This document shows, one piece after another, positions 61,301 to 64,000 of a DNA stretch of 64,000 nucleotides. The notes beneath the pieces were generated by a model. That model was not told the origin of the DNA, ran no database searches, and was given only the letters and a program-made list of their open reading frames with translations. Within the stretch, counting starts at the first letter, position 1. Each line of letters begins with the position of its first letter. The stretch comes from Linepithema humile (lineage: Eukaryota > Arthropoda > Insecta > Hymenoptera > Formicidae). The stretch lies in NCBI RefSeq assembly GCF_040581485.1, contig NC_090134.1, positions 5,208,001-5,272,000 of the forward strand. Reading direction: 5' to 3'. The position numbers and the translations under genes are program-made.

Positions 61301-64000
61301 CAGCATGCGCGAAGAGTCTCAACTTGTTCTCTTCATCGTGTAATTAGAACCAGTCGCCACGAAGAAGCCGAAGTTCTCGAACGATGCAAAGCTAGCTTGG
61401 TACCATCGCGTTCGAGAGGATGATCTGACCCTGTTTTGTCCCGCGCAGGGGTTCCCAGTTCCAACGTATAGGTACAGGCAAAAACGCTGAAGCCGTAAAC
61501 AATAGATGCTTCTCATAGCATGTTTGTCTATAAATTATCAGAGCCGGTCGGAAGCAAAGCGCCAACGTTGACAGGCATTTTGAAAGGCGGTTGGATGGAG
61601 ATCAGGGCTGCTTCCAGCGTTGTGCAATTTTGTCCTGCGCAGGGCTATCCGGTACCTTCGTTTAGGTAAATTTTTGTGCCATGTACGGCTTTCTTGTTTT
61701 TTTTTTCATTTTCAGTAATTTTAATTCAATCTCGTCATTTAAACATATTCGTTTCCTTAATAATAAATTCATTTATCGATTGTTTTTAATACTTGATTTC
61801 GTCGGCTTTGCATTACTCCGTTAGTCGAAGAAGGGTTCCCTGTCCCCGTATGACGAATGACGATTTCGCTATTGTTTATCGCATGTTCCTTTATACATTA
61901 GAGCCTGTGGGCAGTAAAGCGCCAACGTTTACGGGTGATGTAAAAGGCGTATGGATGGAAAAGGCAAGAGCATCCAGCGTGGTATTACCGTGTCCAGCGC
62001 AGGGATACCCTGTGCCCTCCTTTAGGTAAATTTCCAATACACGTTGTAAAAAGGCAATAAAATGCGTTCGCTCGTAGCTGAAGGATCGTGAGTGAATATT
62101 CGATTCAAGCACAACTTATGGCTTCCTCGTATCACGTTTTATTTCTACCCGGCGTTTTTTGCTCCGATTTTCCACTTCGTTTCTTGCCAATGAAGGGGTC
62201 TCCTGTTCCATCAGAAAGGTTCCATTATAAAAACACGACAAATGCACTCGCGCTGAATAAAAATATCAGTTCACTGAGTAGTCGTTGCATAAATGATTAG
62301 AGCCAGTCGGAGCCAAAGCGCCAGCGATAACTGGCATCGTGAGAGGCGTATTGATGGAGACCGGAGCGAGGTCCGATGTCGTATTGTTTTGTCCGGCGCA
62401 AGGCTATCCTGTACCCTCCTTTAGGTAATAATAAAAAAAAACAAGAAAAGAAAAAGAAATTAATTTGATAATTCATTTTTAAGAACTTCACAATATTAAT
62501 TGAATTAATTTTTAATTTATATCTTGCAAGATTTATAATAATATATTTACTTTTTATTTTATTATTTTTATTTGTATTTGGTTTGTGATTCGATTATTAT
62601 CTGTGATTATAAACGCAAGCATTGATTTTCAATTAATTTTTTATCAAGATTATTTGAATTTGAATAATCCATACAATTAATTTTATGAAATCCGGGTTGG
62701 TTTATTGCATGCACGTTTATAATTATCAGAGCCGATCGGAAGTAAAGCTCCGGCTCTGAGCGAGTTAAGAGCGGGATGGCTGAAGAAAAAAGCGGGCACC
62801 AACGCCGTATTGTCGTGCCCGGCGCAAGGCTATCCTGTACCTTCTTTTAGGTAATGGCATAGAACGTAAAAAACGTAATTAGATTCAAGAAAACCAATGT
62901 TCATTTCAAAGCGTTTTCACTGAGCGTTAATTTAGGTCCTTCAAGATTTATATCGACTTTAAATGACCCTATTCATTTCTTTCTATTTTAAAAATCTCGG
63001 ATTTTTTCAATTTACTCTGATTTATTCATAATAAGCGCATACTGATCTTTGATTAAATTCAGGTAGAAATTTAATTGCGTTTGAATGGTTTGTACAATTA
63101 ATTTTACAAAATTCGAGTTGGTTGATCGCATGTGTCGCATTTGTAATCGTCAGAGCCGATCGGAAGTAAAGCCCCGGCTCTCACGAACGAGTTAAGAGGG
63201 GGATGGCTGAAGAAGAGAGCAGGCTCCGATGCCGTATTGTCGTGTCCAGCGCAGGGATATCCTGTACCCTCCTTTAGGTAAAATTACACCATTTAACGAA
63301 CACGTGTTGCGTGCCGTTTTTTTTTTTTCTGATTTTGCGGTGGCTTTTGTTCCGCCAGAACCGGTCGGCAGCAAAGCGCCGGCATTGACGGGCGACTTGA
63401 AGGGTGGATGGAAGGAGAGAATGGCGGGCTTTACAGTTATATTGTTCTGCCCAGCTCAGGGACACCCTGTGCCCAGCTTTAGGTAATCTTTTTTTACGCA
63501 AGAATGGACATGCGATTTTCTTAGGGTGTAAAAGCTTCGACAGAAAATATTTTACAAGCTGCTTACAAACAGCCAATAATAGTTCGTTCTACAATGCGGA
63601 AAATAAGCCTCTTTCTTTCTTTCTTTTTTGATGTATTCCGACAATAATTTACTAAAATTTAAATAGCGTATAAATTATATCCCGCACGATAATCTCTGCT
63701 TTCAATTTCGTTCGTTTTCCGAATCGTTAGAACCGATCGGAAGTAAAGCACCGGCGCTGATCGGCGAAATGAAACGCGGATGGAAAGAGATGATCATGAG
63801 ATCCAGTGTTGTGCTGACGTGCCCGGCTCAGGGTTATCCTGTGCCCAGTTTTAGGTAACGTTATTTTAACGCGACTTTTTCTCGGACAATTAAAATACAT
63901 TGTACATTAATAGAACCGGTCGGAACTAAAGCACCCTCGATTTTGGGGGAGGAGGGCAACATGATGAAAAGACGCATCGGCACGCACATCGTAATTCTCT
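34261..64000 (+). CDS. Dscam1: Dscam1, hypervariable Ig-superfamily receptor (5' part)
   Basis: Cell-surface Ig/FnIII adhesion receptor used in arthropods for neuronal self-avoidance and in haemocytes. The window holds exon 1 (34261-34348), exon 2 (38073-38254), exon 3 (38679-38817), eight alternative exon 4s (40093-48565), exon 5 (50462-50611) and the first 33 alternative exon 6s (52353 to the right edge). These encode the signal peptide, Ig1, Ig2 and the first half of Ig3. Exon 7 onward, the exon 9 array, the FnIII repeats and the membrane and cytoplasmic parts lie beyond the window. Each array is spliced mutually exclusively, so the 8 exon-4 and at least 33 exon-6 choices alone give at least 264 N-terminal combinations. 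Identity is certain from the exon 3 and 5 sequences (FPPFRAEDYRQEVHAQVYSC, LPSGELHIRDVGPEDGYK). Confidence 0.97.
34349..38072 (+). other. Dscam1 intron 1
   Basis: A 3.7-kb intron with no coding exon recognised. Long frames at 35212-35598 occur on both strands in a locally GC-richer patch (35210-35440) and are not supported by homology. Purine tracts (GA-rich, 36762-36790) occur. It could host enhancers or an alternative first exon. Confidence 0.55.
38073..38254 (+). CDS. Dscam1: Dscam1 exon 2 (Ig1, first part)
   Basis: Constitutive exon entered in phase 1 after TTTGTTTGCAG. It encodes the start of the mature protein (VVLAEDESMGPVFVKEPPNR) and the first Ig1 cysteine (VVECQARGNPQPDIIW), ending GLRQ in phase 0. 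Confidence 0.95.
38679..38817 (+). CDS. Dscam1: Dscam1 exon 3 (Ig1, second part)
   Basis: Completes Ig1: VLPNGNLVFPPFRAEDY, then the second cysteine in QVYSCLARSP, ending NVRAG. It exits in phase 1 at GTAAGT, the phase required by every exon 4 variant. Confidence 0.96.
38818..40092 (+). other. Dscam1 intron 3 (before exon-4 array)
   Basis: A 1.3-kb AT-rich intron with no exon recognised. For exon 4 of Drosophila Dscam, control by long-range intronic RNA pairing is known. No pairing element could be convincingly assigned here by eye. Confidence 0.5.
40093..40254 (+). CDS. Dscam1: Dscam1 alternative exon 4.1
   Basis: 162 nt, phase 1 in and out. Encodes VVAQYYDTDVNKEYAIRGN, then SAILKC and PSFVADFVKVLSWHT, ending PSDDF plus one base: the first half of Ig2 with its cysteine and tryptophan. 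The donor is GTATTA. Confidence 0.95.
40665..40704 (+). other. Stable hairpin in the 4.1-4.2 intron
   Basis: ATTCAGACCGACAC and GTGTCGGT-CAG-CTGAAT pair around a 9-nt loop: an 8-bp GC-rich stem, a 3-nt bulge and a 6-bp lower stem. It is a strong local RNA structure in the long intron after exon 4.1 and may bring splice sites together or bind a factor. Confidence 0.6.
41776..41937 (+). CDS. Dscam1: Dscam1 alternative exon 4.2
   Basis: 162 nt, phase 1/1. Encodes VVHQYYQSEVNNEYVIRGN, then AAILKC and PSFVAEFVQVVGW, ending DPDQDN plus one base. The acceptor ATTGCAG follows a 1.5-kb intron. Confidence 0.95.
42597..42758 (+). CDS. Dscam1: Dscam1 alternative exon 4.3
   Basis: 162 nt, phase 1/1. Encodes VVTQYYEAEVVSEYVIRGN, then AAILKC and PSFVAEFVSVESW, ending PSTDY plus one base. 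The donor is GTATAA, weak like several others in this array. Confidence 0.95.
44276..44446 (+). CDS. Dscam1: Dscam1 alternative exon 4.4
   Basis: 171 nt, phase 1/1, the longest exon 4 (three extra codons). Encodes VVTQPYNPEILTEYVIRGN, PSYIAEFVTVEAW and a distinctive acidic end, LQEDPALGQ. The usual YY near the start is PY, and PSFVAEF reads PSYIAEF, so it is a diverged member. Confidence 0.94.
45050..45214 (+). CDS. Dscam1: Dscam1 alternative exon 4.5
   Basis: 165 nt, phase 1/1. Encodes VVSQFYVTEAENEYVIRAN, then SAIMKC and PSFVSEFVYVDQW, ending PGEEEY plus one base. It is GC-richer than its flanks. The invariant RGN of the family is RAN here. Confidence 0.95.
45639..45806 (+). CDS. Dscam1: Dscam1 alternative exon 4.6
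   Basis: 168 nt, phase 1/1. Encodes VVQQFYETRVIDEFVLRGN, then TATLKC and PSFVADFVDVIEW, ending NSQQEK plus one base. The donor GTACTT resembles that of exon 4.4 (GTACTA). Confidence 0.95.
47061..47225 (+). CDS. Dscam1: Dscam1 alternative exon 4.7
   Basis: 165 nt, phase 1/1. Encodes VVAQYFEVQVYDQFAIRGN, then AAIFKC and PSFVADHVDVVGW, ending DGQSY plus one base. The acceptor is a strong TTCATTGCAG. Confidence 0.95.
48404..48565 (+). CDS. Dscam1: Dscam1 alternative exon 4.8
   Basis: 162 nt, phase 1/1, the last exon 4. Encodes VVGQRYAVNVMDEHVLRGN, then AAIIKC and PSFVAEFVEVDSW, ending PSADY plus one base. The start at 48404 is chosen because it restores the family's VVxQ beginning and usual length. 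A second CAG 21 nt later (48422-48424) also keeps the frame. Confidence 0.93.
48566..50461 (+). other. Intron between exon 4.8 and exon 5
   Basis: A 1.9-kb intron. It includes a pyrimidine- and CG-rich segment (49440-49560) and a 13-bp inverted repeat (49932-49944 with 50049-50061). No further exon 4 was found. In insects this is where exon-4 array control elements would be expected, but none is proven here. Confidence 0.5.
50462..50611 (+). CDS. Dscam1: Dscam1 exon 5 (Ig2, second part)
   Basis: Constitutive, 150 nt, phase 1/1. Encodes DGKYLVLPSGELHIRDVGP and YQCRTKHRLTGETRLSA with the second Ig2 cysteine, ending RLVIT. The donor GGTGAGTC is strong and must be joined to one of the exon 6 variants. 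Confidence 0.97.
50782..51088 (+). promoter_or_regulatory. Candidate long-range RNA stem (X:Y) upstream of exon 6
   Basis: GTTTCGGACCCGGATAC (50782-50798) and GTATCTGGGTTCGGAAC (51072-51088) can pair over all 17 positions when three G-U wobbles are allowed. The wobbles suggest an RNA structure rather than a DNA inverted repeat. It loops out about 270 nt. Confidence 0.65.
51094..51231 (+). promoter_or_regulatory. Candidate RNA stem (Z:W) adjacent to X:Y
   Basis: CCCGAGAGATAATTAATTTT (51094-51113) is complementary to 51211-51231 with one mismatch and one bulged base, closing a loop of about 97 nt. It starts 5 nt after stem X:Y ends, so the two could stack. It ends about 180 nt before the docking element. 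Confidence 0.65.
51411..51450 (+). promoter_or_regulatory. Exon-6 docking site candidate
   Basis: The core GGGACAGGGTACCCCTGC (51428-51445) is the reverse complement of GCAGGGGTACCCTGTCCC. That matches the 3' end of most exon 6 variants (coding AQG-F/Y-PVP) and the intronic selector copies. Complementarity extends on the left through CCTGAATGCTGG (51419-51430), which pairs perfectly with CCAGCATTCAGG at the end of exon 6.13, including its 5' splice junction. Drosophila exon 6 is known to use one docking site here that pairs with selectors before each variant; this element fits in position and complementarity. Confidence 0.85.
52353..52476 (+). CDS. Dscam1: Dscam1 alternative exon 6.1
   Basis: 124 nt, phase 1 in, phase 2 out: first half of Ig3. 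Begins EPVGSVRPKFPTMDN, ends LLCPAQGFPVPSHR. It is very similar to 6.7. No good selector copy was seen just upstream; as the first variant it lies 0.9 kb after the docking element. Confidence 0.95.
52871..52889 (+). promoter_or_regulatory. Free-standing selector for exon 6.2
   Basis: ACAGGGGTTCCCCGTTCCT in a 586-nt intron matches the docking complement and the exon-6 end sequence but is not part of any exon. It lies 174 nt before exon 6.2. Confidence 0.6.
53063..53186 (+). CDS. Dscam1: Dscam1 alternative exon 6.2
   Basis: 124 nt, phase 1/2. Begins EPVGSVRPKIPSTDDVRGS, ends LMCPGQGFPVPLYR. The conserved CPAQG is CPGQG. Its end, ACAGGGGTTTCCCGTTCCC, is the only selector-like sequence before exon 6.3 (100-nt intron). 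Confidence 0.94.
53287..53410 (+). CDS. Dscam1: Dscam1 alternative exon 6.3
   Basis: 124 nt, phase 1/2. Begins EPVGSARPKFPTIDDSRSF, ends LMCPAQGFPVPLYK. The last split codon is Lys instead of Arg (AA before GTAAGT, a very strong donor). Closest relative is 6.5. The next intron is 69 nt. Confidence 0.95.
53480..53603 (+). CDS. Dscam1: Dscam1 alternative exon 6.4
   Basis: 124 nt, phase 1/2. Begins EPVGSVRPKFPSISITNGL, ends LLCPAQGFPVPSYR. Resembles 6.1, 6.6 and 6.7, with which the 6.2/6.3/6.5 type alternates. Confidence 0.95.
53996..54113 (+). pseudogene. Possible dead exon-6 copy
   Basis: An AG then AACCG start (53994-54000) and an end TTCAGGGGTTCCCCGTCTTGTAG followed by GTAAAC frame 118 nt, near the normal 124. 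The frame meets a TGA and lacks the Ig cysteine motif, so it cannot function. The end segment keeps a selector match 54 nt before exon 6.5. It is either a decayed exon or a selector that merely looks like one. Confidence 0.4.
54092..54110 (+). promoter_or_regulatory. Free-standing selector for exon 6.5
   Basis: TTCAGGGGTTCCCCGTCTT, followed closely by TAG-GTAAAC as at a real exon end. It lies 54 nt upstream of exon 6.5 in a 560-nt intron. Confidence 0.6.
54164..54287 (+). CDS. Dscam1: Dscam1 alternative exon 6.5
   Basis: 124 nt, phase 1/2. Begins EPVGSAKPKFPTIDDIRGF, ends LLCPAQGFPVPFHK with a Lys-type junction (AA before GTAAGT). Its end, CAAGGGTTCCCTGTCCC, is an excellent docking match before exon 6.6 (88-nt intron). 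Confidence 0.95.
54376..54499 (+). CDS. Dscam1: Dscam1 alternative exon 6.6
   Basis: 124 nt, phase 1/2. Begins EPVASARPKLSSIVNLIGL, ends LFCPAQGFPLPSYR. The conserved PVP is PLP. Confidence 0.95.
54751..54775 (+). promoter_or_regulatory. Free-standing selector for exon 6.7
   Basis: CAGAAGGTCCCTGTCCCC, 71 nt upstream of exon 6.7 and inside a 346-nt intron. It shares CCCTGTCCC exactly with the docking complement. Confidence 0.6.
54846..54969 (+). CDS. Dscam1: Dscam1 alternative exon 6.7
   Basis: 124 nt, phase 1/2. Begins EPVGSVRPKFPTMDNSRGF, ends LLCPAQGFPVPSHR. Near twin of exon 6.1, from which it is 2.4 kb away. Confidence 0.95.
55251..55271 (+). promoter_or_regulatory. Free-standing selector for exon 6.8
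   Basis: GTGCCCTGTCTCAGCAATC matches the docking complement ACCCTGTCCCAGCATTC at 14 of 17 positions. It reproduces the downstream AGCA part that coding ends rarely have. It lies 114 nt before exon 6.8. Confidence 0.55.
55385..55508 (+). CDS. Dscam1: Dscam1 alternative exon 6.8
   Basis: 124 nt, phase 1/2. Begins EPVASTKPKFPMTENSRTYT, ends LMCPAQAFPVPAFR. Nearly identical in its first half to exon 6.14, five exons downstream. Confidence 0.95.
55938..56061 (+). CDS. Dscam1: Dscam1 alternative exon 6.9
   Basis: 124 nt, phase 1/2. Begins EPVSSARPKFPSLADSQTF, ends LLCPAQGFPVPSYR. Followed by the shortest intron of the array (46 nt). No clear selector copy was found in the 429-nt intron before it. 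Confidence 0.95.
56108..56231 (+). CDS. Dscam1: Dscam1 alternative exon 6.10
   Basis: 124 nt, phase 1/2. Begins EPASSTRPQLSGSSDLQRF, ends LLCPAQGFPVPFYR. Only 46 nt separate it from exon 6.9, probably too little to splice the two together. Confidence 0.95.
56501..56527 (+). promoter_or_regulatory. Free-standing selector for exon 6.11
   Basis: TGGGCAAACCCTATTCCAGC followed by ATATTTAG follows the docking complement (GGTACCCTGTCCCAGCATTCAG) through its whole length. It lies 58 nt before exon 6.11. Confidence 0.6.
56585..56705 (+). CDS. Dscam1: Dscam1 alternative exon 6.11
   Basis: 121 nt, one codon shorter than most, phase 1/2. Begins EPASSTKPQFPSVNDVGL, ends LLCPAQAFPVATYR. The second Pro of PVP is Ala. 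Confidence 0.94.
56795..56812 (+). promoter_or_regulatory. Free-standing selector for exon 6.12
   Basis: CTACTCTGTCCCAGTATC resembles ACCCTGTCCCAGCATTC. It is 269 nt upstream of exon 6.12, unusually far, so the assignment is weaker. Confidence 0.45.
57081..57204 (+). CDS. Dscam1: Dscam1 alternative exon 6.12
   Basis: 124 nt, phase 1/2. Begins EPVGLAKPKFSTIDKSRTF, ends LQCPAQAYPVPFFK with a Lys-type junction before GTAAGT. The following intron is 94 nt. Confidence 0.95.
57299..57425 (+). CDS. Dscam1: Dscam1 alternative exon 6.13
   Basis: 127 nt, one codon longer than most, phase 1/2. Begins EPLSSSKPKLTALDVKSTN, ends LLCPVQGFPVPAFR. Its last bases, CCAGCATTCAGG with the splice junction, are a perfect 12-nt complement to the docking element. 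Confidence 0.95.
57616..57632 (+). promoter_or_regulatory. Free-standing selector for exon 6.14
   Basis: TACCTTGTCCCGGTATG resembles TACCCTGTCCCAGCATT. It lies 256 nt before exon 6.14 in a 462-nt intron. Confidence 0.45.
57888..58020 (+). CDS. Dscam1: Dscam1 alternative exon 6.14
   Basis: 133 nt, the longest exon 6 (three extra codons in TTYTVQHEQ), phase 1/2. Begins EPVTSTKPKFPMTENSRTYT, ends LPCPAQAFPVPSYR. It forms a non-adjacent pair with exon 6.8. Confidence 0.95.
58427..58450 (+). promoter_or_regulatory. Free-standing selector for exon 6.15
   Basis: CGGGATACCCAGTCTCAGCG plus TTCG matches GGGGTACCCTGTCCCAGCATTC over nearly its full length. It lies 56 nt before exon 6.15 in a 485-nt intron. 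Confidence 0.65.
58506..58629 (+). CDS. Dscam1: Dscam1 alternative exon 6.15
   Basis: 124 nt, phase 1/2. Begins EPVSSAKPKFTNADIKVVR, ends MTCPAQGFPVPITR. The donor is GTCAGT. The intron to exon 6.16 is only 55 nt. Confidence 0.95.
58685..58808 (+). CDS. Dscam1: Dscam1 alternative exon 6.16
   Basis: 124 nt, phase 1/2. Begins EPTSSAKPKLPSVRKVEF, ends LMCPVQGYPVPISR. CPAQG is CPVQG. Confidence 0.95.
59002..59125 (+). CDS. Dscam1: Dscam1 alternative exon 6.17
   Basis: 124 nt, phase 1/2. Begins EPVGFKSPIFSSDNTLSAY, ends LACNAQGFPVPTAR. First member of a subfamily in which CPAQG becomes CNAQG. Intron to 6.18 is 51 nt. Confidence 0.95.
59177..59300 (+). CDS. Dscam1: Dscam1 alternative exon 6.18
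   Basis: 124 nt, phase 1/2. Begins EPIGARSPRLTSDDVSRTI, ends IFCAAQGSPVPTTR. CAAQG and the loss of the aromatic residue (GSPVP) make it the most divergent end motif of the array. Confidence 0.94.
59420..59445 (+). promoter_or_regulatory. Free-standing selector for exon 6.19
   Basis: AGGGAAACCCTGTTCCCGCA lies 44 nt before exon 6.19. It keeps the ACCCTGTxCC core and the AGGG start of the docking complement. Confidence 0.65.
59489..59612 (+). CDS. Dscam1: Dscam1 alternative exon 6.19
   Basis: 124 nt, phase 1/2. Begins EPVGSKAPAFAGDAKLSLL, ends LPCNAQGHPPPISR. Recent duplicate of 6.20. The end motif is GHPPP rather than GFPVP, a poorer docking match, and a free-standing selector exists for the next exon. 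Confidence 0.95.
59837..59860 (+). promoter_or_regulatory. Free-standing selector for exon 6.20
   Basis: GGGGAAGCCCTGTCCTCGCT lies 52 nt before exon 6.20. It sits at almost the same spacing as the copy before exon 6.19, so exon and selector appear to have duplicated together. Confidence 0.6.
59912..60035 (+). CDS. Dscam1: Dscam1 alternative exon 6.20
   Basis: 124 nt, phase 1/2. Begins EPVGSKAPAFAGEAKISLL, ends LPCNAQGHPPPVTR. Duplicate of 6.19, both preceded by TATTCTTTAG acceptors. Confidence 0.95.
60139..60180 (+). repeat. Intronic hairpin between exons 6.20 and 6.21
   Basis: AAAATGCATTTAAGA (60139-60153) and TCTTAAATGCCTTTT (60166-60180) pair at 14 of 15 positions around a 12-nt loop. 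It may compact the intron RNA, but it is AT-rich and could be chance. Confidence 0.45.
60293..60319 (+). promoter_or_regulatory. Free-standing selector for exon 6.21
   Basis: GAGGGGAATCCTGTCCGAGG followed by GTATTCAG copies the docking complement, including its ATTCAG end. It lies 53 nt before exon 6.21. Confidence 0.6.
60372..60495 (+). CDS. Dscam1: Dscam1 alternative exon 6.21
   Basis: 124 nt, phase 1/2. Begins EPMGSKPPAFIGDVKTFSI, ends MLCNAQGHPVPVTR. Last member of the CNAQG subfamily. Confidence 0.95.
60690..60813 (+). CDS. Dscam1: Dscam1 alternative exon 6.22
   Basis: 124 nt, phase 1/2. Begins EPVATKKPKFSSESKLAWY, ends LLCPAQGFPVPTYR. First of four tandem near-copies (6.22-6.25) with a repeat period of about 220 nt. 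Confidence 0.95.
60907..61030 (+). CDS. Dscam1: Dscam1 alternative exon 6.23
   Basis: 124 nt, phase 1/2. Begins EPVATKKPKFSSDAKFAGY, ends LLCPAQGFPVPAYR. The preceding 93-nt intron has no free-standing selector. The end of 6.22, GCAGGGGTTCCCAGTTCC, serves if any does. Confidence 0.95.
61130..61253 (+). CDS. Dscam1: Dscam1 alternative exon 6.24
   Basis: 124 nt, phase 1/2. Begins EPVATKKPKFSSDAKKAWY, ends LFCPAQGFPVPTYR. Third tandem copy; acceptor CGTGTAATTAG is shared with 6.25. Confidence 0.95.
61348..61471 (+). CDS. Dscam1: Dscam1 alternative exon 6.25
   Basis: 124 nt, phase 1/2. Begins EPVATKKPKFSNDAKLAWY, ends LFCPAQGFPVPTYR. Last of the four tandem copies; next intron is 70 nt. Confidence 0.95.
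61542..61665 (+). CDS. Dscam1: Dscam1 alternative exon 6.26
   Basis: 124 nt, phase 1/2. Begins EPVGSKAPTLTGILKGGWM, ends QFCPAQGYPVPSFR. Opens the GSKAP subfamily that continues to the right edge. Confidence 0.95.
61831..61852 (+). promoter_or_regulatory. Free-standing selector for exon 6.27
   Basis: AAGGGTTCCCTGTCCCCGTA is one of the best docking matches in the array. It lies 50 nt before exon 6.27 in a 236-nt intron. Confidence 0.7.
61902..62025 (+). CDS. Dscam1: Dscam1 alternative exon 6.27
   Basis: 124 nt, phase 1/2. Begins EPVGSKAPTFTGDVKGVWM, ends LPCPAQGYPVPSFR. Its end, GCAGGGATACCCTGTGCC, matches the docking complement at 16 of 18 bases. Confidence 0.95.
62193..62219 (+). promoter_or_regulatory. 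Free-standing selector for exon 6.28
   Basis: AAGGGGTCTCCTGTTCCATC followed by AGAAAGGT even resembles an exon end and donor. It lies 82 nt before exon 6.28. Confidence 0.6.
62301..62424 (+). CDS. Dscam1: Dscam1 alternative exon 6.28
   Basis: 124 nt, phase 1/2. Begins EPVGAKAPAITGIVRGVLM, ends LFCPAQGYPVPSFR. Confidence 0.95.
62730..62850 (+). CDS. Dscam1: Dscam1 alternative exon 6.29
   Basis: 121 nt, phase 1/2. Begins EPIGSKAPALSELRAGWLK, ends LSCPAQGYPVPSFR. Recent duplicate of 6.30, one codon shorter; the duplication includes the intron end before it. Confidence 0.95.
63154..63277 (+). CDS. Dscam1: Dscam1 alternative exon 6.30
   Basis: 124 nt, phase 1/2. Begins EPIGSKAPALTNELRGGWL, ends LSCPAQGYPVPSFR. 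Duplicate of 6.29. Its end GCGCAGGGATATCCTG is the likely selector for 6.31 (81-nt intron). Confidence 0.95.
63359..63482 (+). CDS. Dscam1: Dscam1 alternative exon 6.31
   Basis: 124 nt, phase 1/2. Begins EPVGSKAPALTGDLKGGWK, ends LFCPAQGHPVPSFR. Confidence 0.95.
63731..63854 (+). CDS. Dscam1: Dscam1 alternative exon 6.32
   Basis: 124 nt, phase 1/2. Begins EPIGSKAPALIGEMKRGWK, ends LTCPAQGYPVPSFR. The intron to 6.33 is only 59 nt. Confidence 0.95.
63914..64000 (+). CDS. Dscam1: Dscam1 alternative exon 6.33 (cut by window edge)
   Basis: Partial. Starts EPVGTKAPSILGEEGNMM after a TTAATAG acceptor and runs open to the last base. The cysteine motif and donor lie outside the window. The array continues beyond. 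Confidence 0.9.

Noticed and set aside
1..64000. tRNA genes, CRISPR arrays, bacterial operon features
   Set aside because: No cloverleaf with internal promoter boxes was recognised by eye, and no regularly spaced identical repeats; the window is a eukaryotic chromosome. A tRNA scan would be needed to exclude divergent tRNAs.

Overview
The window is animal, almost certainly insect, nuclear DNA. It is AT-rich, genes are split by canonical GT..AG introns, and the predicted proteins are ordinary metazoan orthologs. The right half is the 5' half of an arthropod Dscam1 gene with tandem arrays of mutually exclusive exons. Eight exon-4 variants, a very large exon-6 array, CpG-rich islands and mariner/hAT relics suggest a hymenopteran, perhaps an ant. 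That placement is an inference from remembered exon counts and was not tested.

Layout: 1-3354 holds no recognisable gene. 3355-4061 is an internally deleted mariner, 15 bp past the stop codon of an ABCC10/MRP7-like transporter on the minus strand (4077-10348, 16 coding exons, 1630 aa). A CCDC97 homolog follows on the plus strand (11521-12902), then the retromer subunit VPS35 (14255-17561). A 176-bp hAT-type MITE with a perfect 8-bp target duplication (17944-18119) precedes the tRNA m5C methyltransferase NSUN2 (18514-21652). CEP104 (22434-28194, 14 coding exons, 894 aa) and DPM1 (29371-30427) are on the minus strand. Dscam1 starts at 34261 and runs off the right edge. The housekeeping genes share no pathway (membrane transport, splicing factor, endosomal sorting, tRNA modification, cilium tip, ER glycosylation); they are simply neighbours. 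Reading-frame phases close exactly across every exon of the six complete genes, which supports the exon models.

Dscam1 fills 34261-64000: exon 1 (signal peptide), exons 2 and 3 (Ig1), eight alternative exon 4s (40093-48565, first half of Ig2), exon 5 (50462-50611, rest of Ig2), and at least 33 alternative exon 6s (52353 to the right edge, first half of Ig3). All exon-4 variants keep phase 1/1. All exon-6 variants keep phase 1/2, with lengths of 121, 124, 127 or 133 nt.

The most interesting signal is the RNA architecture of the exon-6 array. In the intron between exon 5 and exon 6.1, a GC-rich element at 51411-51450 is the reverse complement of the conserved 3' end of the exon-6 variants themselves (coding AQG-F/Y-PVP and reaching the 5' splice site). 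It fits the docking site known from Drosophila exon 6. When the intron upstream of an exon 6 is short (46-100 nt, 13 cases), the only matching selector is the coding 3' end of the preceding exon. When the intron is long, a free-standing intronic copy is present in 13 of 19 cases, mostly 44-114 nt upstream of the exon, a range like that of the short introns. This implies that coding sequence doubles as selector, and that some intronic selectors may be remnants of dead exons. Upstream of the docking site, two long complementary stems (50782-50798 with 51072-51088, including three G-U wobbles; 51094-51113 with 51211-51231) form a candidate structural control element.
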